From assembly GCA_900469615.1 (NCBI GenBank), contig UBYA01000002.1, positions 124,001 through 188,000 on the forward strand: a DNA stretch of 64,000 nt, written 5' to 3'. This document shows positions 19,348 to 27,363 of the stretch, piece after piece (the stretch's first letter is position 1; every line of letters starts with the position of its first letter). The notes under the pieces are model-generated. The model searched no databases, was not told the origin of the DNA, and saw nothing but the letters and a program-made list of their open reading frames with translations. Source of the stretch: Hyphomicrobiales bacterium. Lineage in GTDB: Bacteria; Pseudomonadota; Alphaproteobacteria; Rhizobiales; Rhizobiaceae. The translations under genes were made by a program, and so were the position numbers.

Positions 19348-20301
19348 TCAGCGATAGATCGGCAGCAGCGCCTGCCGGACAAGCGTCAGCCCGTTGGCGA
19401 TGTCGCCGACCGGATCGGGGGCGGCGTCGAGTTCCAGGATCGCCCAGCCTTCGTAGCCCCGGTCGCGCAGGAGCCTGATCCAGCCGGGCCAGTCGACGCG
19501 GCCGAGCCCGAAGCCGCAGAAATAGGGGCGATGACGATCGTGGATATGCTTGTCGATCGGCGTGTCGGCGGGCATCGGCCCGAGAGCGTCCTTCCAATGG
19601 GCGATGATGACCCGTTCGTGATGACGGCCGACGACATCGAGCGGATCGGAGCCGGCTACGATGATATGGGCGGTGTCCGGGCACATGTGGACATAGGCGG
19701 GGTCCGTCAGCAGCATCAGCAGATCGACATCGCGCGAAGCGGCAAAGATCGAATGCGCCTCGGTATGGAGGGCAAGCCGCACGCCCTTCGCATAGAGAAT
19801 AGCGCCGAGGCGGTTGAGAAAGTCGGCAATCCTGCGTGCCTGTTCGAAATCGAAGAACCGTGCGGGTTGCTCGCCGGGCGTCTGGCGCAGCGGCGCACCG
19901 ATGACCATGATGTCGCTGCCGCACGCCTTGAGAAACTCGGCATATTTCTCCGCTTTTCCGATGATGGCGGCCTGGGCCGAGGCTTCGGTGAAATCGCCGG
20001 CGGCCTCGAGTTCGGCAAAGAAGCCGCTCGCGAGTGTCAGGCCGCGCTTGCGCAGCTCGCCCGCAAATGCCTCGACCGAACCGTAGGTTTTCGTCGCATC
20101 CTGCCAGTTGAAGGGAGAGAAGGTCAGCTCGACGCCGGTGACGCCGGACGCCTGCACGGCATCGAGGATCTTGTCCCAGAAGGCGCGGGGCTCGTTGCGG
20201 GACAGGGCGATGATGCCGTCGTAATCCTCGACGCCCCAGAAGTCGGGATGGAAGAAAGTGACGAGATCCACGCCAAAGCGAAGTCGTTCGGTCGAGCTCA
20301 T
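19348..20301 (-). CDS. Xylose-isomerase-like TIM-barrel sugar isomerase/epimerase
   Basis: This 317-residue protein is of the AP_endonuc_2 / sugar-phosphate isomerase superfamily. Likely metal ligands are spread over the barrel: the Glu in GVTGVELTF, the Glu in LHTEAHS, the Asp and His in CPDTAH, the His in IAHWKD and the Glu in AILELD. ATG 20301 (MSSTERLRFGVD) is chosen over an upstream ATG because GGACA is suitably spaced and the barrel's first strand follows at once. It is the first gene of the operon with the CUT1 transporter and the GMC flavoprotein, and faces a LacI gene across two operator sites. Members include keto-sugar epimerases, inosose dehydratases and keto-glycoside lyases; the exact reaction is unknown. 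Confidence 0.82.
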   Translation of the reverse strand: MSSTERLRFGVDLVTFFHPDFWGVEDYDGIIALSRNEPRAFWDKILDAVQASGVTGVELTFSPFNWQDATKTYGSVEAFAGELRKRGLTLASGFFAELEAAGDFTEASAQAAIIGKAEKYAEFLKACGSDIMVIGAPLRQTPGEQPARFFDFEQARRIADFLNRLGAILYAKGVRLALHTEAHSIFAASRDVDLLMLLTDPAYVHMCPDTAHIIVAGSDPLDVVGRHHERVIIAHWKDALGPMPADTPIDKHIHDRHRPYFCGFGLGRVDWPGWIRLLRDRGYEGWAILELDAAPDPVGDIANGLTLVRQALLPIYR

Positions 20302-20390
20302 GATGCTGTCCGTTCTCAAGATAGGGGCCATCGCACACGGAGCGCGCTCCATGGCGAATAATTCTCAATTATTTCAATACACTAGCATTT

Positions 20391-20404
20391 GGCAATCGTT
20401 TGCC
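20391..20404. promoter_or_regulatory. LacI operator candidate 1
   Basis: GGCAATCGTTTGCC lies between the divergent isomerase and LacI genes. It differs by one base from the symmetric core GCAAACGTTTGC found 60 bp away. Confidence 0.6.
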
Positions 20405-20450
20405 ATTCCTTGATAGTAGACAAGTCGTTTTCATATGCAAGCGATTTTTG

Positions 20451-20462
20451 GCAAACGTTTGC
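20451..20462. promoter_or_regulatory. LacI operator candidate 2 (perfect palindrome)
   Basis: GCAAACGTTTGC is a perfect 12-bp palindrome with a central CG, the classical LacI/GalR operator form. It lies 60 nt upstream of the proposed GTG start of the LacI gene. The pair of sites allows repression of both divergent units by one repressor, possibly by looping. Confidence 0.68.
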
Positions 20463-20521
20463 TAAACGAGCGGGATTACCGTAGCATCCGGCGCGACATG
20501 CATCGGGGAGGAAACAAAAAA

Positions 20522-21592
20522 GTGAAAAATAACAAGGATATGCCTATAGAGGAGCATTCCGGACCCTTGATGGCGGATGTCGCGAGGCTGGCGGGAGTGG
20601 CAATCTCTACGGTAAGCCGCGCGCTTGCCAATCCGGGACGCGTGAACGAGAAGACGCGTGCCAAGATCGATGCCGCCGCGAAGCAACTGGGCTACACGCC
20701 CAACGCCATGGCCCGCGGCTTGCGGGTCGGCAAGTCCAGCACCGTCATGATCATCCTTCCCGGGTCGCTTTATTACGGCGTTTCCCAGGTCATCCCCCAG
20801 GTCCTGCAAAGCATCAACAAGGCGCTGCTGCAGAATGGCTACACCCTGATGATCGCCAATCTGGGTCGCGACGCGGAATCGGAACGGCATATTCTCGACC
20901 TGGCTTTCGGCGGCACCGTTCGCGGTGTCATCATCCTGTCGTCCAAGCTGCCCGAGGTCGACGGGAGGTCGCTGGCCAATGCGGGCCTGCCGATCGTCTC
21001 CATGCTGCTCGACATGAGCGATGCCGGCGTGCCGAGCGTCGTCACCAACGATCGTGAGGCGGTGCGCGACGCGACCGCGGAAATGATCGGAATGGGCCAC
21101 AGGCGCTTTTTCTATATTGCCGGTCCGAGGGGTAATTATCACGATGTCGAACGCCATGCCGGCGCGCTGGAAGCTCTTCGTGACGCGGGAATTCCGCAGG
21201 ACGCGCTTTCGCTGTCCGGCGGCGATCTCGACTACCATGAGGGCTTCGAAATCGGCATCCAGGCCGCTGCCGATTTCGCGCGCCTCGAGGAGCGTCCGAC
21301 AGCGGTCATTGCCACCAGCGACGACATGGCGATCTCCTTCGTCAGCCGCATACAGCAAACGGGACTTCGCATCCCCGGCGATCTGTCGGTGGTCTCCTTC
21401 GACGGCGCACCGGTTTGCGAATTCTGCTTCCCGCCGCTCTCGACGATCGAACAGCCATTCGAGGAGATGGGGGAGATCGCCGTGGCGCGCCTGCTGGATG
21501 CCATCGGGCAAGAGGGGAGGGAGTGGGAACCATGCGTCGTGATCCGCAGCAAGCTCATTCTGCGCGAGAGCATGGCCCCTTTCAAAAGCTGA
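20522..21592 (+). CDS. LacI-family transcriptional regulator
   Basis: This 356-residue repressor has its helix-turn-helix (MADVARLAGVAISTVSRALA) near residues 17-37, a hinge region, and a Peripla_BP_3-type sensor (AVIATSDDMAISFVSRIQQ; VVSFDGAP). GTG 20522 is chosen because GGGAGG lies 10 nt before it and an earlier ATG (20435) would place the operator palindrome inside the coding region. ATG 20540 is a second option. It is divergent from the isomerase/CUT1/GMC operon and is very likely its repressor. Confidence 0.9.
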   Translation: MKNNKDMPIEEHSGPLMADVARLAGVAISTVSRALANPGRVNEKTRAKIDAAAKQLGYTPNAMARGLRVGKSSTVMIILPGSLYYGVSQVIPQVLQSINKALLQNGYTLMIANLGRDAESERHILDLAFGGTVRGVIILSSKLPEVDGRSLANAGLPIVSMLLDMSDAGVPSVVTNDREAVRDATAEMIGMGHRRFFYIAGPRGNYHDVERHAGALEALRDAGIPQDALSLSGGDLDYHEGFEIGIQAAADFARLEERPTAVIATSDDMAISFVSRIQQTGLRIPGDLSVVSFDGAPVCEFCFPPLSTIEQPFEEMGEIAVARLLDAIGQEGREWEPCVVIRSKLILRESMAPFKS

Positions 21593-21659
21593 GCAGGCAT
21601 AGGGTTGCGAGCCGGGCGGAGGTCGCAATCACTTGGCGATCGCCGCTTCGGTTGCTACT

Positions 21660-22964
21660 ATGGGTCTCATGACGGCACTCTCCCAGGATACCGGCTCACC
21701 GATCCGCCACCTGTTCCAGCTGCCATTGCTGACCGTGCAATTGCTATGGCGTTTCTGGCCGCAGCTTATGGCGCTCTGGCTTCTCGGCCTGATTGGAAAT
21801 TCGCTTCTCAACGAACTTGCCGTGATGATCGGCCGGCTGAATGCGCTGGCCGGTCTTTCCACGCTGGCGCTTGTCGTGCTTCTGAAGCTGGTCATCATCG
21901 TCGCGCTGTTCGAGACCGTGCGGCCCGGATTGCCGGCACTCGACGCCGCCTCGCGCATTGCCGCGGCGCGACCGGAAACCGAGAGCGGCGACAGCGCCGG
22001 GGCGCCGGGCTTCGCCTCGATACTGGCGCTGACACTCGTGCCGTTCTTCGCCTACTATGCCGCCTGGGGCTTTCTCAGCGATACGGTGCGGGAATATTCC
22101 AAACTGTCGCTTGACCTGATGCTGTTCGGCGAAGGCTACAACCCCTTGAAGTTCGGCAGCAGTGCATGGCTTCTCATCTCGGTTGCCGGCGCATGGCTGG
22201 TCAGGCGCTTTGCCAAGCTCATGCACAAGCGATCGAAGGCACCTGTCTGGGCGATCGTCATCGTCATCTGCGAGGCGAACTGGGCCTTCATCGGTCTCTA
22301 CGTCATTTCGATCTGGCAGGGCGACATCCGCGCCTGGGTGGCCAAGCTTCCGGAAACGATCGGCCACTTCCTCGGCTTTTTCAATCCGGTTGGCGATGCC
22401 GCCGCGGCAACCGTCTTTCCGCCGACGGCCGAGGAAGCTTCGATCTCGCTTTCCAGGCAGGTGCGCGGCCTGTTCCTCTATGCTCTCTATCCTGTGGTCT
22501 GGCTGACCCTGGCCGCGCTGGTCTATGGCTATGATGTCAATGGCGAGCGCCCGCTGGCAGACGGACGCGCGGCGCGCGCGGTTTCGCGCTGGCAGGCACT
22601 GCCGAAAGCCGTCCGCGACTTCGTTTCGCATTTCATCGCGGGAACGGCCAAACGCTATAGAGCGCTGGCGGAGGGGGTGGGTCTTACCCTGAATTCCGGT
22701 CTCGGACTGACGCTCGCCGTCGTCCTGCTGTACAGGGTGCTGGATTGGGGTTCCGCCTGGGCATGGTATACCACATCGCGGCTGATCGGCCCGCATGACC
22801 TACCCTTATGGCAGATGATCGCTCAAGCCATTTCGCTTGTCTTCGGCAGCCCCAGCGCGCCCGGCGATGGCGTTCTCATCATGCCGATCAAGATCTGCCT
22901 GCTGGCCGCCGCGCTGGAGATCGGCTTTGCGCGGGGACGCCAGTGGCGCCGCAGCGGCAACTGA
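21660..22964 (+). CDS. Polytopic membrane protein of unknown function
   Basis: This 434-residue protein is not recognised. It has about eight hydrophobic segments, including LLTVQLLWRFWPQLMALWLLGLIG near the start, ILALTLVPFFAYYAAWG (~residue 135), WLLISVAGAWLV, AIVIVICEANWAFIGLYVISIW, and a C-terminal pair around LGLTLAVVLLYRVLDWG and IKICLLAAALEIGFA. Soluble loops contain no motif I know. The start is uncertain: ATG 21660 and ATG 21669 are both possible, without a good ribosome site. Its end is only 2 bp from the end of a converging three-gene operon of small anchored proteins (22967-24682). This arrangement suggests a linked envelope function, but no function is assigned. Confidence 0.72.
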   Translation: MGLMTALSQDTGSPIRHLFQLPLLTVQLLWRFWPQLMALWLLGLIGNSLLNELAVMIGRLNALAGLSTLALVVLLKLVIIVALFETVRPGLPALDAASRIAAARPETESGDSAGAPGFASILALTLVPFFAYYAAWGFLSDTVREYSKLSLDLMLFGEGYNPLKFGSSAWLLISVAGAWLVRRFAKLMHKRSKAPVWAIVIVICEANWAFIGLYVISIWQGDIRAWVAKLPETIGHFLGFFNPVGDAAAATVFPPTAEEASISLSRQVRGLFLYALYPVVWLTLAALVYGYDVNGERPLADGRAARAVSRWQALPKAVRDFVSHFIAGTAKRYRALAEGVGLTLNSGLGLTLAVVLLYRVLDWGSAWAWYTTSRLIGPHDLPLWQMIAQAISLVFGSPSAPGDGVLIMPIKICLLAAALEIGFARGRQWRRSGN

Positions 22965-22966
22965 CG

Positions 22967-23539
22967 TTATTTCAATCCCAATGGAAGGGACAGGGCATCC
23001 GGTCTTGTCGAGGCGAAGCTCAGCTGTACCGACAGGGAAGGAACCGCATCCGCCGGCACGACGAACTTTTCCTCGATGAGCGTGTCCGCGCCCTTGGCCG
23101 GCGGCTGGCGGGATACGGCATCGCAGCCATCGACAGGTGTCGCCTGTGGATCGAGATCGCGACTGATATTGCCCGAAAGAATGAAATTGAGGGGCAGCCA
23201 GCGGTGCCCCCCGGGGTCCGTCAAGGTCAACCGGCATTGCGTCCAGGAATCGCCGATCTCATCTTCGGCTTTTGCAGCCAGCCGCACGATCACGAGGCGC
23301 ATCTGTCCGGGAAAGGTAATCTTTGCCTCACGCCCGTCGCCGATCAGCCTGGCCTGAGCGAGCGTCCATACTGCCCCGGCATAGGCTTGTCCGGCAATAT
23401 CGTCATGGACCCGCAATTCGCTGCGCCGGACGTAGTCCTCGACATTGCGCCACGCGCCGATGGCGTAGTTGCCGGCCAGCAATGCGGGCAGACTGAGCAA
23501 GGACAACAGCCAAAGCCGCCTTTCCCGTCTAGACACCAT
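22967..23539 (-). CDS. Small membrane-anchored protein of unknown function (third of three)
   Basis: This 190-residue protein has a basic N-terminus and one hydrophobic anchor (LWLLSLLSLPALLAGNYAIGAW, residues ~9-30), followed by a beta-rich extracytoplasmic domain (LVIVRLAAKAEDEIGDSWTQ, CRLTLTDPGGHRWLPL) with two cysteines. Its start overlaps the end of the preceding gene by 11 bp, so they are co-translated. The domain layout and strand pattern resemble the two upstream products, and all three look like DUF4352/immunoglobulin-like telomere-end folds. That likeness is judged by eye only. Confidence 0.68.
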   Translation of the reverse strand: MVSRRERRLWLLSLLSLPALLAGNYAIGAWRNVEDYVRRSELRVHDDIAGQAYAGAVWTLAQARLIGDGREAKITFPGQMRLVIVRLAAKAEDEIGDSWTQCRLTLTDPGGHRWLPLNFILSGNISRDLDPQATPVDGCDAVSRQPPAKGADTLIEEKFVVPADAVPSLSVQLSFASTRPDALSLPLGLK

Positions 23540-24089
23540 TATTGGCGATCTCCGTATGCTGGCGCGTCTCGATGCTCCCCGGGTCGAGCCTGACGCGAAT
23601 TTCCGATTCCAGTTGAGGCGACGGCTGCCTGGAAACGACCAGGGTCATATCGCGCGTTTCATCGTCCGGCAGTTCGAATATGAGGATGCCCGTGGTCGGC
23701 AGGCCGGGCTGCAATTCCTTGGCGGAAACGAGGCGAGGGGCGCCGTCCGCGCGATGGGTCTGCCGGTAAAGCCGGCCGGAGGCTCCCTCGATCGCCGCGG
23801 CCTGGATCGTCATCGTTTCGTATTTCGATTGCAGTTCGACACTGACGATCAGCCAGCTGCCGTCCGTTTGCCGCTCCGCCGGTTGGCCATAGCGTGTGAA
23901 CGAGATCGTCTTGGCGCGCACAATCTTGTCGACCTTGACGCTGAACGCCCGGCTCGACACCGTGTCCCTCTGCAGGCCGGCAGTATCGATCGGCCCTGTC
24001 AGGACGGCATAGCTCGGGGTGGTCGATTGCAGAAAGGCCAGAATCACGGCCGTCGCACCCGCAAGTAGAAGGGAAAGAAGCAGCCGCAT
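23529..24089 (-). CDS. Small membrane-anchored protein of unknown function (second of three)
   Basis: This 186-residue protein starts MRLLLSLLLAGATAVILAFL, an uncleaved anchor or signal sequence. A beta-rich domain follows, with FSVKVDKIVRAKTI, WLIVSVELQSKYETMTIQAA and GRLYRQTHRADG. ATG 24089 is chosen because it shares its A with the upstream TGA stop (TGATG), a sign of coupled translation. A longer in-frame start lies inside the upstream gene. The core pattern (long strand, DGSWLIVSVELQ, then LYRQ) is similar to that of its two neighbours. Confidence 0.7.
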   Translation of the reverse strand: MRLLLSLLLAGATAVILAFLQSTTPSYAVLTGPIDTAGLQRDTVSSRAFSVKVDKIVRAKTISFTRYGQPAERQTDGSWLIVSVELQSKYETMTIQAAAIEGASGRLYRQTHRADGAPRLVSAKELQPGLPTTGILIFELPDDETRDMTLVVSRQPSPQLESEIRVRLDPGSIETRQHTEIANNGV

Positions 24090-24682
24090 CAAGGGAGGGT
24101 TCCTCCCGTTGCCGGAGAGAGCGGTAGATCGACGCGTGCCACGTCGGTCGGATTGAACCATCCGGGCGCGGCATAGAGATTATCCTTGGCCTTATAGGTG
24201 GTGCCGACGATCGTCACCTTCACAATATCGGGCAACTTCTGGCTTGCGGGCAGTTCCCAGGCCGCCTTCACGGCCTCCGGCATCCTTGGCTGGAGATCCC
24301 AAAGCACATCGCGATCCCGGGGAAGGTAGAATTGTGGAATGGGCGCATTCGGAATGTTTTCGAGCTTCAGCGTATCGCGATACAGATTCGAGCTTTCCGC
24401 GGTTAGGTTCTCAAGCGTCAGGTCGATCGTCAGCACTTTCTTGCCGTCCGCGACATGCAGACCGTCCGGTGTCTGGCCGGCGGTGTTGGCGGAAACGAGA
24501 GTAACCTTCCACTGACCGGTATTGACGGCGGTGCCGGCGGCGACCTGCTCCACTTCCGCGCCCGTGCGGGTTTCATAGATCGAAAGCCCGAGGGACAGCG
24601 CGCCGGCGAGAAGTCCGCCGACACCGGCGACGATACGCGTGTAGAGTGCCTTGTTGGCTTTCCTGATGGCCGATTGCTTCAT
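24089..24682 (-). CDS. Small membrane-anchored protein of unknown function (first of three)
   Basis: This 197-residue protein has an N-terminal basic segment (MKQSAIRKANKALYTR) and an anchor (IVAGVGGLLAGALSLGLSIY), then an extracytoplasmic beta domain. WKVTLVSANTAGQTPDGLHV followed by KKVLTIDLTLENLTAESSNL reads like a DUF4352/Ig-like fold. The C-terminus is Pro/Thr-rich. It heads a three-gene operon with overlapping stop/start codons. Its promoter must lie in the 206-bp gap before the LacI gene at 24889. No function is assigned. Confidence 0.72.
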   Translation of the reverse strand: MKQSAIRKANKALYTRIVAGVGGLLAGALSLGLSIYETRTGAEVEQVAAGTAVNTGQWKVTLVSANTAGQTPDGLHVADGKKVLTIDLTLENLTAESSNLYRDTLKLENIPNAPIPQFYLPRDRDVLWDLQPRMPEAVKAAWELPASQKLPDIVKVTIVGTTYKAKDNLYAAPGWFNPTDVARVDLPLSPATGGTLP

Positions 24683-24829
24683 TGCCGGGTCCGACTTGGG
24701 ATTGCCCTTGTCGCCGGTCTTTCCAAGGGAGCCCGGCGACAGGGCTTATTTGGCTCATGCACGCGCTATGGCAAGGGCGGCTTCCGCGGTCGCGGCCGTC
24801 TATCGGCTTCGCAAGTCGCAGATTATAGC

Positions 24830-24871
24830 TTGTAAATCGATTTGCAAAACCATTTGCAAATCGATTTACAA
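24830..24871. promoter_or_regulatory. 42-bp perfect inverted repeat: tandem LacI operators
   Basis: Two 19-bp arms (24830-24848, TTGTAAATCGATTTGCAAA, and its exact reverse complement at 24853-24871) flank ACCA. Each arm holds its own palindrome AAATCGATTT (centres 24 bp apart), so the site offers two operators nested in one larger palindrome. It ends 17 bp before the ATG of the LacI gene. Autoregulation and control of the downstream GH172 cluster are likely. Confidence 0.72.
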
Positions 24872-24888
24872 TGACGTAGCGTGCTCGA

Positions 24889-25893
24889 ATGACGACCATC
24901 GCCAAAGTTGCCAAGCGCGCCGGAGTTTCGCCGACCACTGTGTCGCATGTGCTGAACCATGCCGACCGGGTGTCGGTGGATTTACGCAAGCGGGTCCAGG
25001 AGGCGATCGCGGAACTCGGCTATGTGCCAAACCCGCTCGCGCAGAGCCTGCGAACCGGCCGCACCAATCTGGTTGCCATGCTGATCCCGGATATCCGCAA
25101 CCCGTTTTATCCGGAAATGGTTCAGGCGGCTCAATCCGATCTCGAGGCGATCGGGGTCGATCTTCTGGTCTTCAACACGGATGTTCCGGGCGGCCACTCG
25201 CAAGAGCATGGCAAGCATTATCTCCGCCAGATCCGCAGCCGGCGGATCGACGGCCTCATCGTCGGCGATTTCGCCCTGCACGGCATGCACGATACGCTGT
25301 TCGAAATCGATCTGCCGACCGTGTTCATCGGAGATCTGCCGAACCAGGCGGTCGACAGCGTCAAGATCGACGATTTCGGCGGCGGCCATCAGATGGGGAC
25401 TTACCTGGCCGGCAAGGGGCACCGGCGCATCGCGCATCTGACCGGCCCGTCGTTCTTTGCCGAGGCCATGGCGCGCGCCGCCGGCTTCGAGCAGGGATTA
25501 CGCGACAGCGGCATCGAGCCGATTGCGGAACTGCGGCGCGAAGGGACTTATCTCGGCCCGTCGGGCGAAGAGGCGGTGGATTGGCTTCTCTCGACCCATG
25601 GAAACGATCTGCCGTCGGTGATCTTCTTCGGAAACTATCTGATGGCGGCCGGCGCGCTCGCGGCTTTTTTCGATCGCGGCATCAATGTGCCGAAGGATAT
25701 CGGCATCGCCGTGTTCGGCGATCAGCCGCAGCTCGAATATGTGCGGCCCCGCATTACGAGGGTCGGCAATACGCCGTCGCTGCTTGCCCATCGCGCAATC
25801 GAGATGCTGCTGGAGAGGCTTTCGGGAGCTTATGCCGGGCCGGCGCGCTCGGAGGTGATCCCCTGCAATCTGCACGCTTTCGATACCGCATGA
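24889..25893 (+). CDS. LacI-family transcriptional regulator
   Basis: This 334-residue repressor begins directly with its DNA-binding domain (MTTIAKVAKRAGVSPTTVSH; hinge GYVPNPLAQSLRTGRTN) and has a sugar-binding sensor domain (LVAMLIPDIRNPFYPEMVQA; AVFGDQPQLEYV). No Shine-Dalgarno is visible before ATG 24889. A large operator ends 17 bp upstream, so the mRNA leader may be very short. It precedes the CUT1/GH172 genes on the same strand and is likely their repressor. Confidence 0.92.
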   Translation: MTTIAKVAKRAGVSPTTVSHVLNHADRVSVDLRKRVQEAIAELGYVPNPLAQSLRTGRTNLVAMLIPDIRNPFYPEMVQAAQSDLEAIGVDLLVFNTDVPGGHSQEHGKHYLRQIRSRRIDGLIVGDFALHGMHDTLFEIDLPTVFIGDLPNQAVDSVKIDDFGGGHQMGTYLAGKGHRRIAHLTGPSFFAEAMARAAGFEQGLRDSGIEPIAELRREGTYLGPSGEEAVDWLLSTHGNDLPSVIFFGNYLMAAGALAAFFDRGINVPKDIGIAVFGDQPQLEYVRPRITRVGNTPSLLAHRAIEMLLERLSGAYAGPARSEVIPCNLHAFDTA

Positions 25894-25952
25894 ATTAAGG
25901 TGCCGTCGCCCGGGAGGAGTCGTGGCGGCGGTCAGGCAAAAGGGAGGAAGTC

Positions 25953-27305
25953 ATGACTGGTAAAGACAAGTTCATTGCTGCCGCAACCCGTCGCGGCGTG
26001 CTCAAGGGCGGTGCTGTTCTCGCCGTCGGCGCCGCTGCCGGGTTGAGCGGTTTCCCCTATGTGTCGCGCATGGCCGTGCGGGCCCAGAGCGCGCCGCTGA
26101 AATTCTGGCAGTTCTATGCGCCGGGCGGCCCGGTGCAGAGCCAGATCGACTGGTTCGAAAAAGCGGTTGCGGCCTGGAACGACAGCCACCCGCAGAAAGT
26201 CGAGCTCGAATATGTGCCCAACGCCGAATACATCAACGGCCCGAAGCTCGCCACCGCCTTCGCCTCGGGCGAGGGGCCGGACATTTTCCTCATCTCGCCG
26301 GGCGATTTCCTGCGCTATTACAACGGCGGCGTCCTGCAGGACCTGACGCCGCACATCGACGCCAAGGAGGATTTCCCGGAAAGCGTGATCGCCAACCGGA
26401 TGGTCGACGGCAAGATCTACGGTATCCCGATGGAAGTCGAGCCGATGGCGATGTACTATTCCGTCAAGGCTTTCGAAGAGGCGAAGCTGAACGAGAACGA
26501 TGTTCCCAAGACCTGGGACGACCTGCTCGAGCTTGCCAAGAAGCTGACGACGCCGAAGCGCTTCGGCGTGCTGTTCGAGACCCAGCCCGGCTACTACCAG
26601 AACTTTACCTGGTATCCTTTCCTCTGGCAGGGTGGCGGGGAATTCCAGGGCAAGGACGGCAAGAGCGCCTTCGACTCGCCGGCCACGGTGCAGGCGTTGA
26701 AATTCTGGCAGGATGCCATCAATTCCGGGGCTGCACCGCGTCAGGTCATGGGCAGCGGCGCCAACGATACGGTCGCCAATCTCGCCTCGGGCTATTGCGC
26801 CATCCAGAACGTAGGCATCTGGGGCATCTCGCAATTGCAGAGTAATGCCAAGGATTTCGAATACGGCGTCTTCCGCCTGCCGACGCCACCGAACGGCAAG
26901 TATGTGACCGTCGGGGGCGGCTGGGCCTTCGTCGCCAACGCGAAGGGCAAAAATCCGGATGCGGCTGCGCAGTTTTGTGGCTGGGCGCTCGCTTCCAAGG
27001 AGAAGGATTCCGTTCAGCGCGTCGCCGACTGGTGCACCAAGGGCAAGTCGGACATGCCGCCGCGCGAAAGTGCGCTTGCAGCCGGCGGCGATGCGTTCAA
27101 GACCGGCATGATCGGCAAGTTTGCCTCGGACGTCTATCCGGGAGCGCGCGCCGAACCGCGCGTGCCGCCGGAGGTCTACAAGATCATCTCCGATGCGATC
27201 CAGCAGACACAGCTCGGCGGCGCCGATCCTCAGGCAACGGCGACCTCTGCTTCGCAACAGCTCGACTCGTTCCTCGGCTCTTATAGCGGTGCGCCGATCC
27301 TCTAG
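25953..27305 (+). CDS. Sugar ABC transporter substrate-binding protein, CUT1, probable Tat signal
   Basis: This 450-residue binding protein starts with a twin-arginine-like signal (TRRGVLKGG at residues ~12-20, then a hydrophobic core ending near VRAQS-APL). The SBP_bac_1 fold follows: ATAFASGEGPDIFLISPGDF, MVDGKIYGIPMEVEPMAMYY, VPKTWDDLLELAKKL. GGGAGGAAG precedes ATG 25953. Export in folded form by Tat is unusual but known for some rhizobial binding proteins. It is followed by two permeases and a GH172 enzyme, so the ligand is probably the glycoside that enzyme hydrolyses. Confidence 0.9.
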   Translation: MTGKDKFIAAATRRGVLKGGAVLAVGAAAGLSGFPYVSRMAVRAQSAPLKFWQFYAPGGPVQSQIDWFEKAVAAWNDSHPQKVELEYVPNAEYINGPKLATAFASGEGPDIFLISPGDFLRYYNGGVLQDLTPHIDAKEDFPESVIANRMVDGKIYGIPMEVEPMAMYYSVKAFEEAKLNENDVPKTWDDLLELAKKLTTPKRFGVLFETQPGYYQNFTWYPFLWQGGGEFQGKDGKSAFDSPATVQALKFWQDAINSGAAPRQVMGSGANDTVANLASGYCAIQNVGIWGISQLQSNAKDFEYGVFRLPTPPNGKYVTVGGGWAFVANAKGKNPDAAAQFCGWALASKEKDSVQRVADWCTKGKSDMPPRESALAAGGDAFKTGMIGKFASDVYPGARAEPRVPPEVYKIISDAIQQTQLGGADPQATATSASQQLDSFLGSYSGAPIL

Positions 27306-27363
27306 GAAATGCCGGCCGCTGCGCATCCAGCCTAGCGGCCGTCTCTCTTTTCGGGGCGAAATC

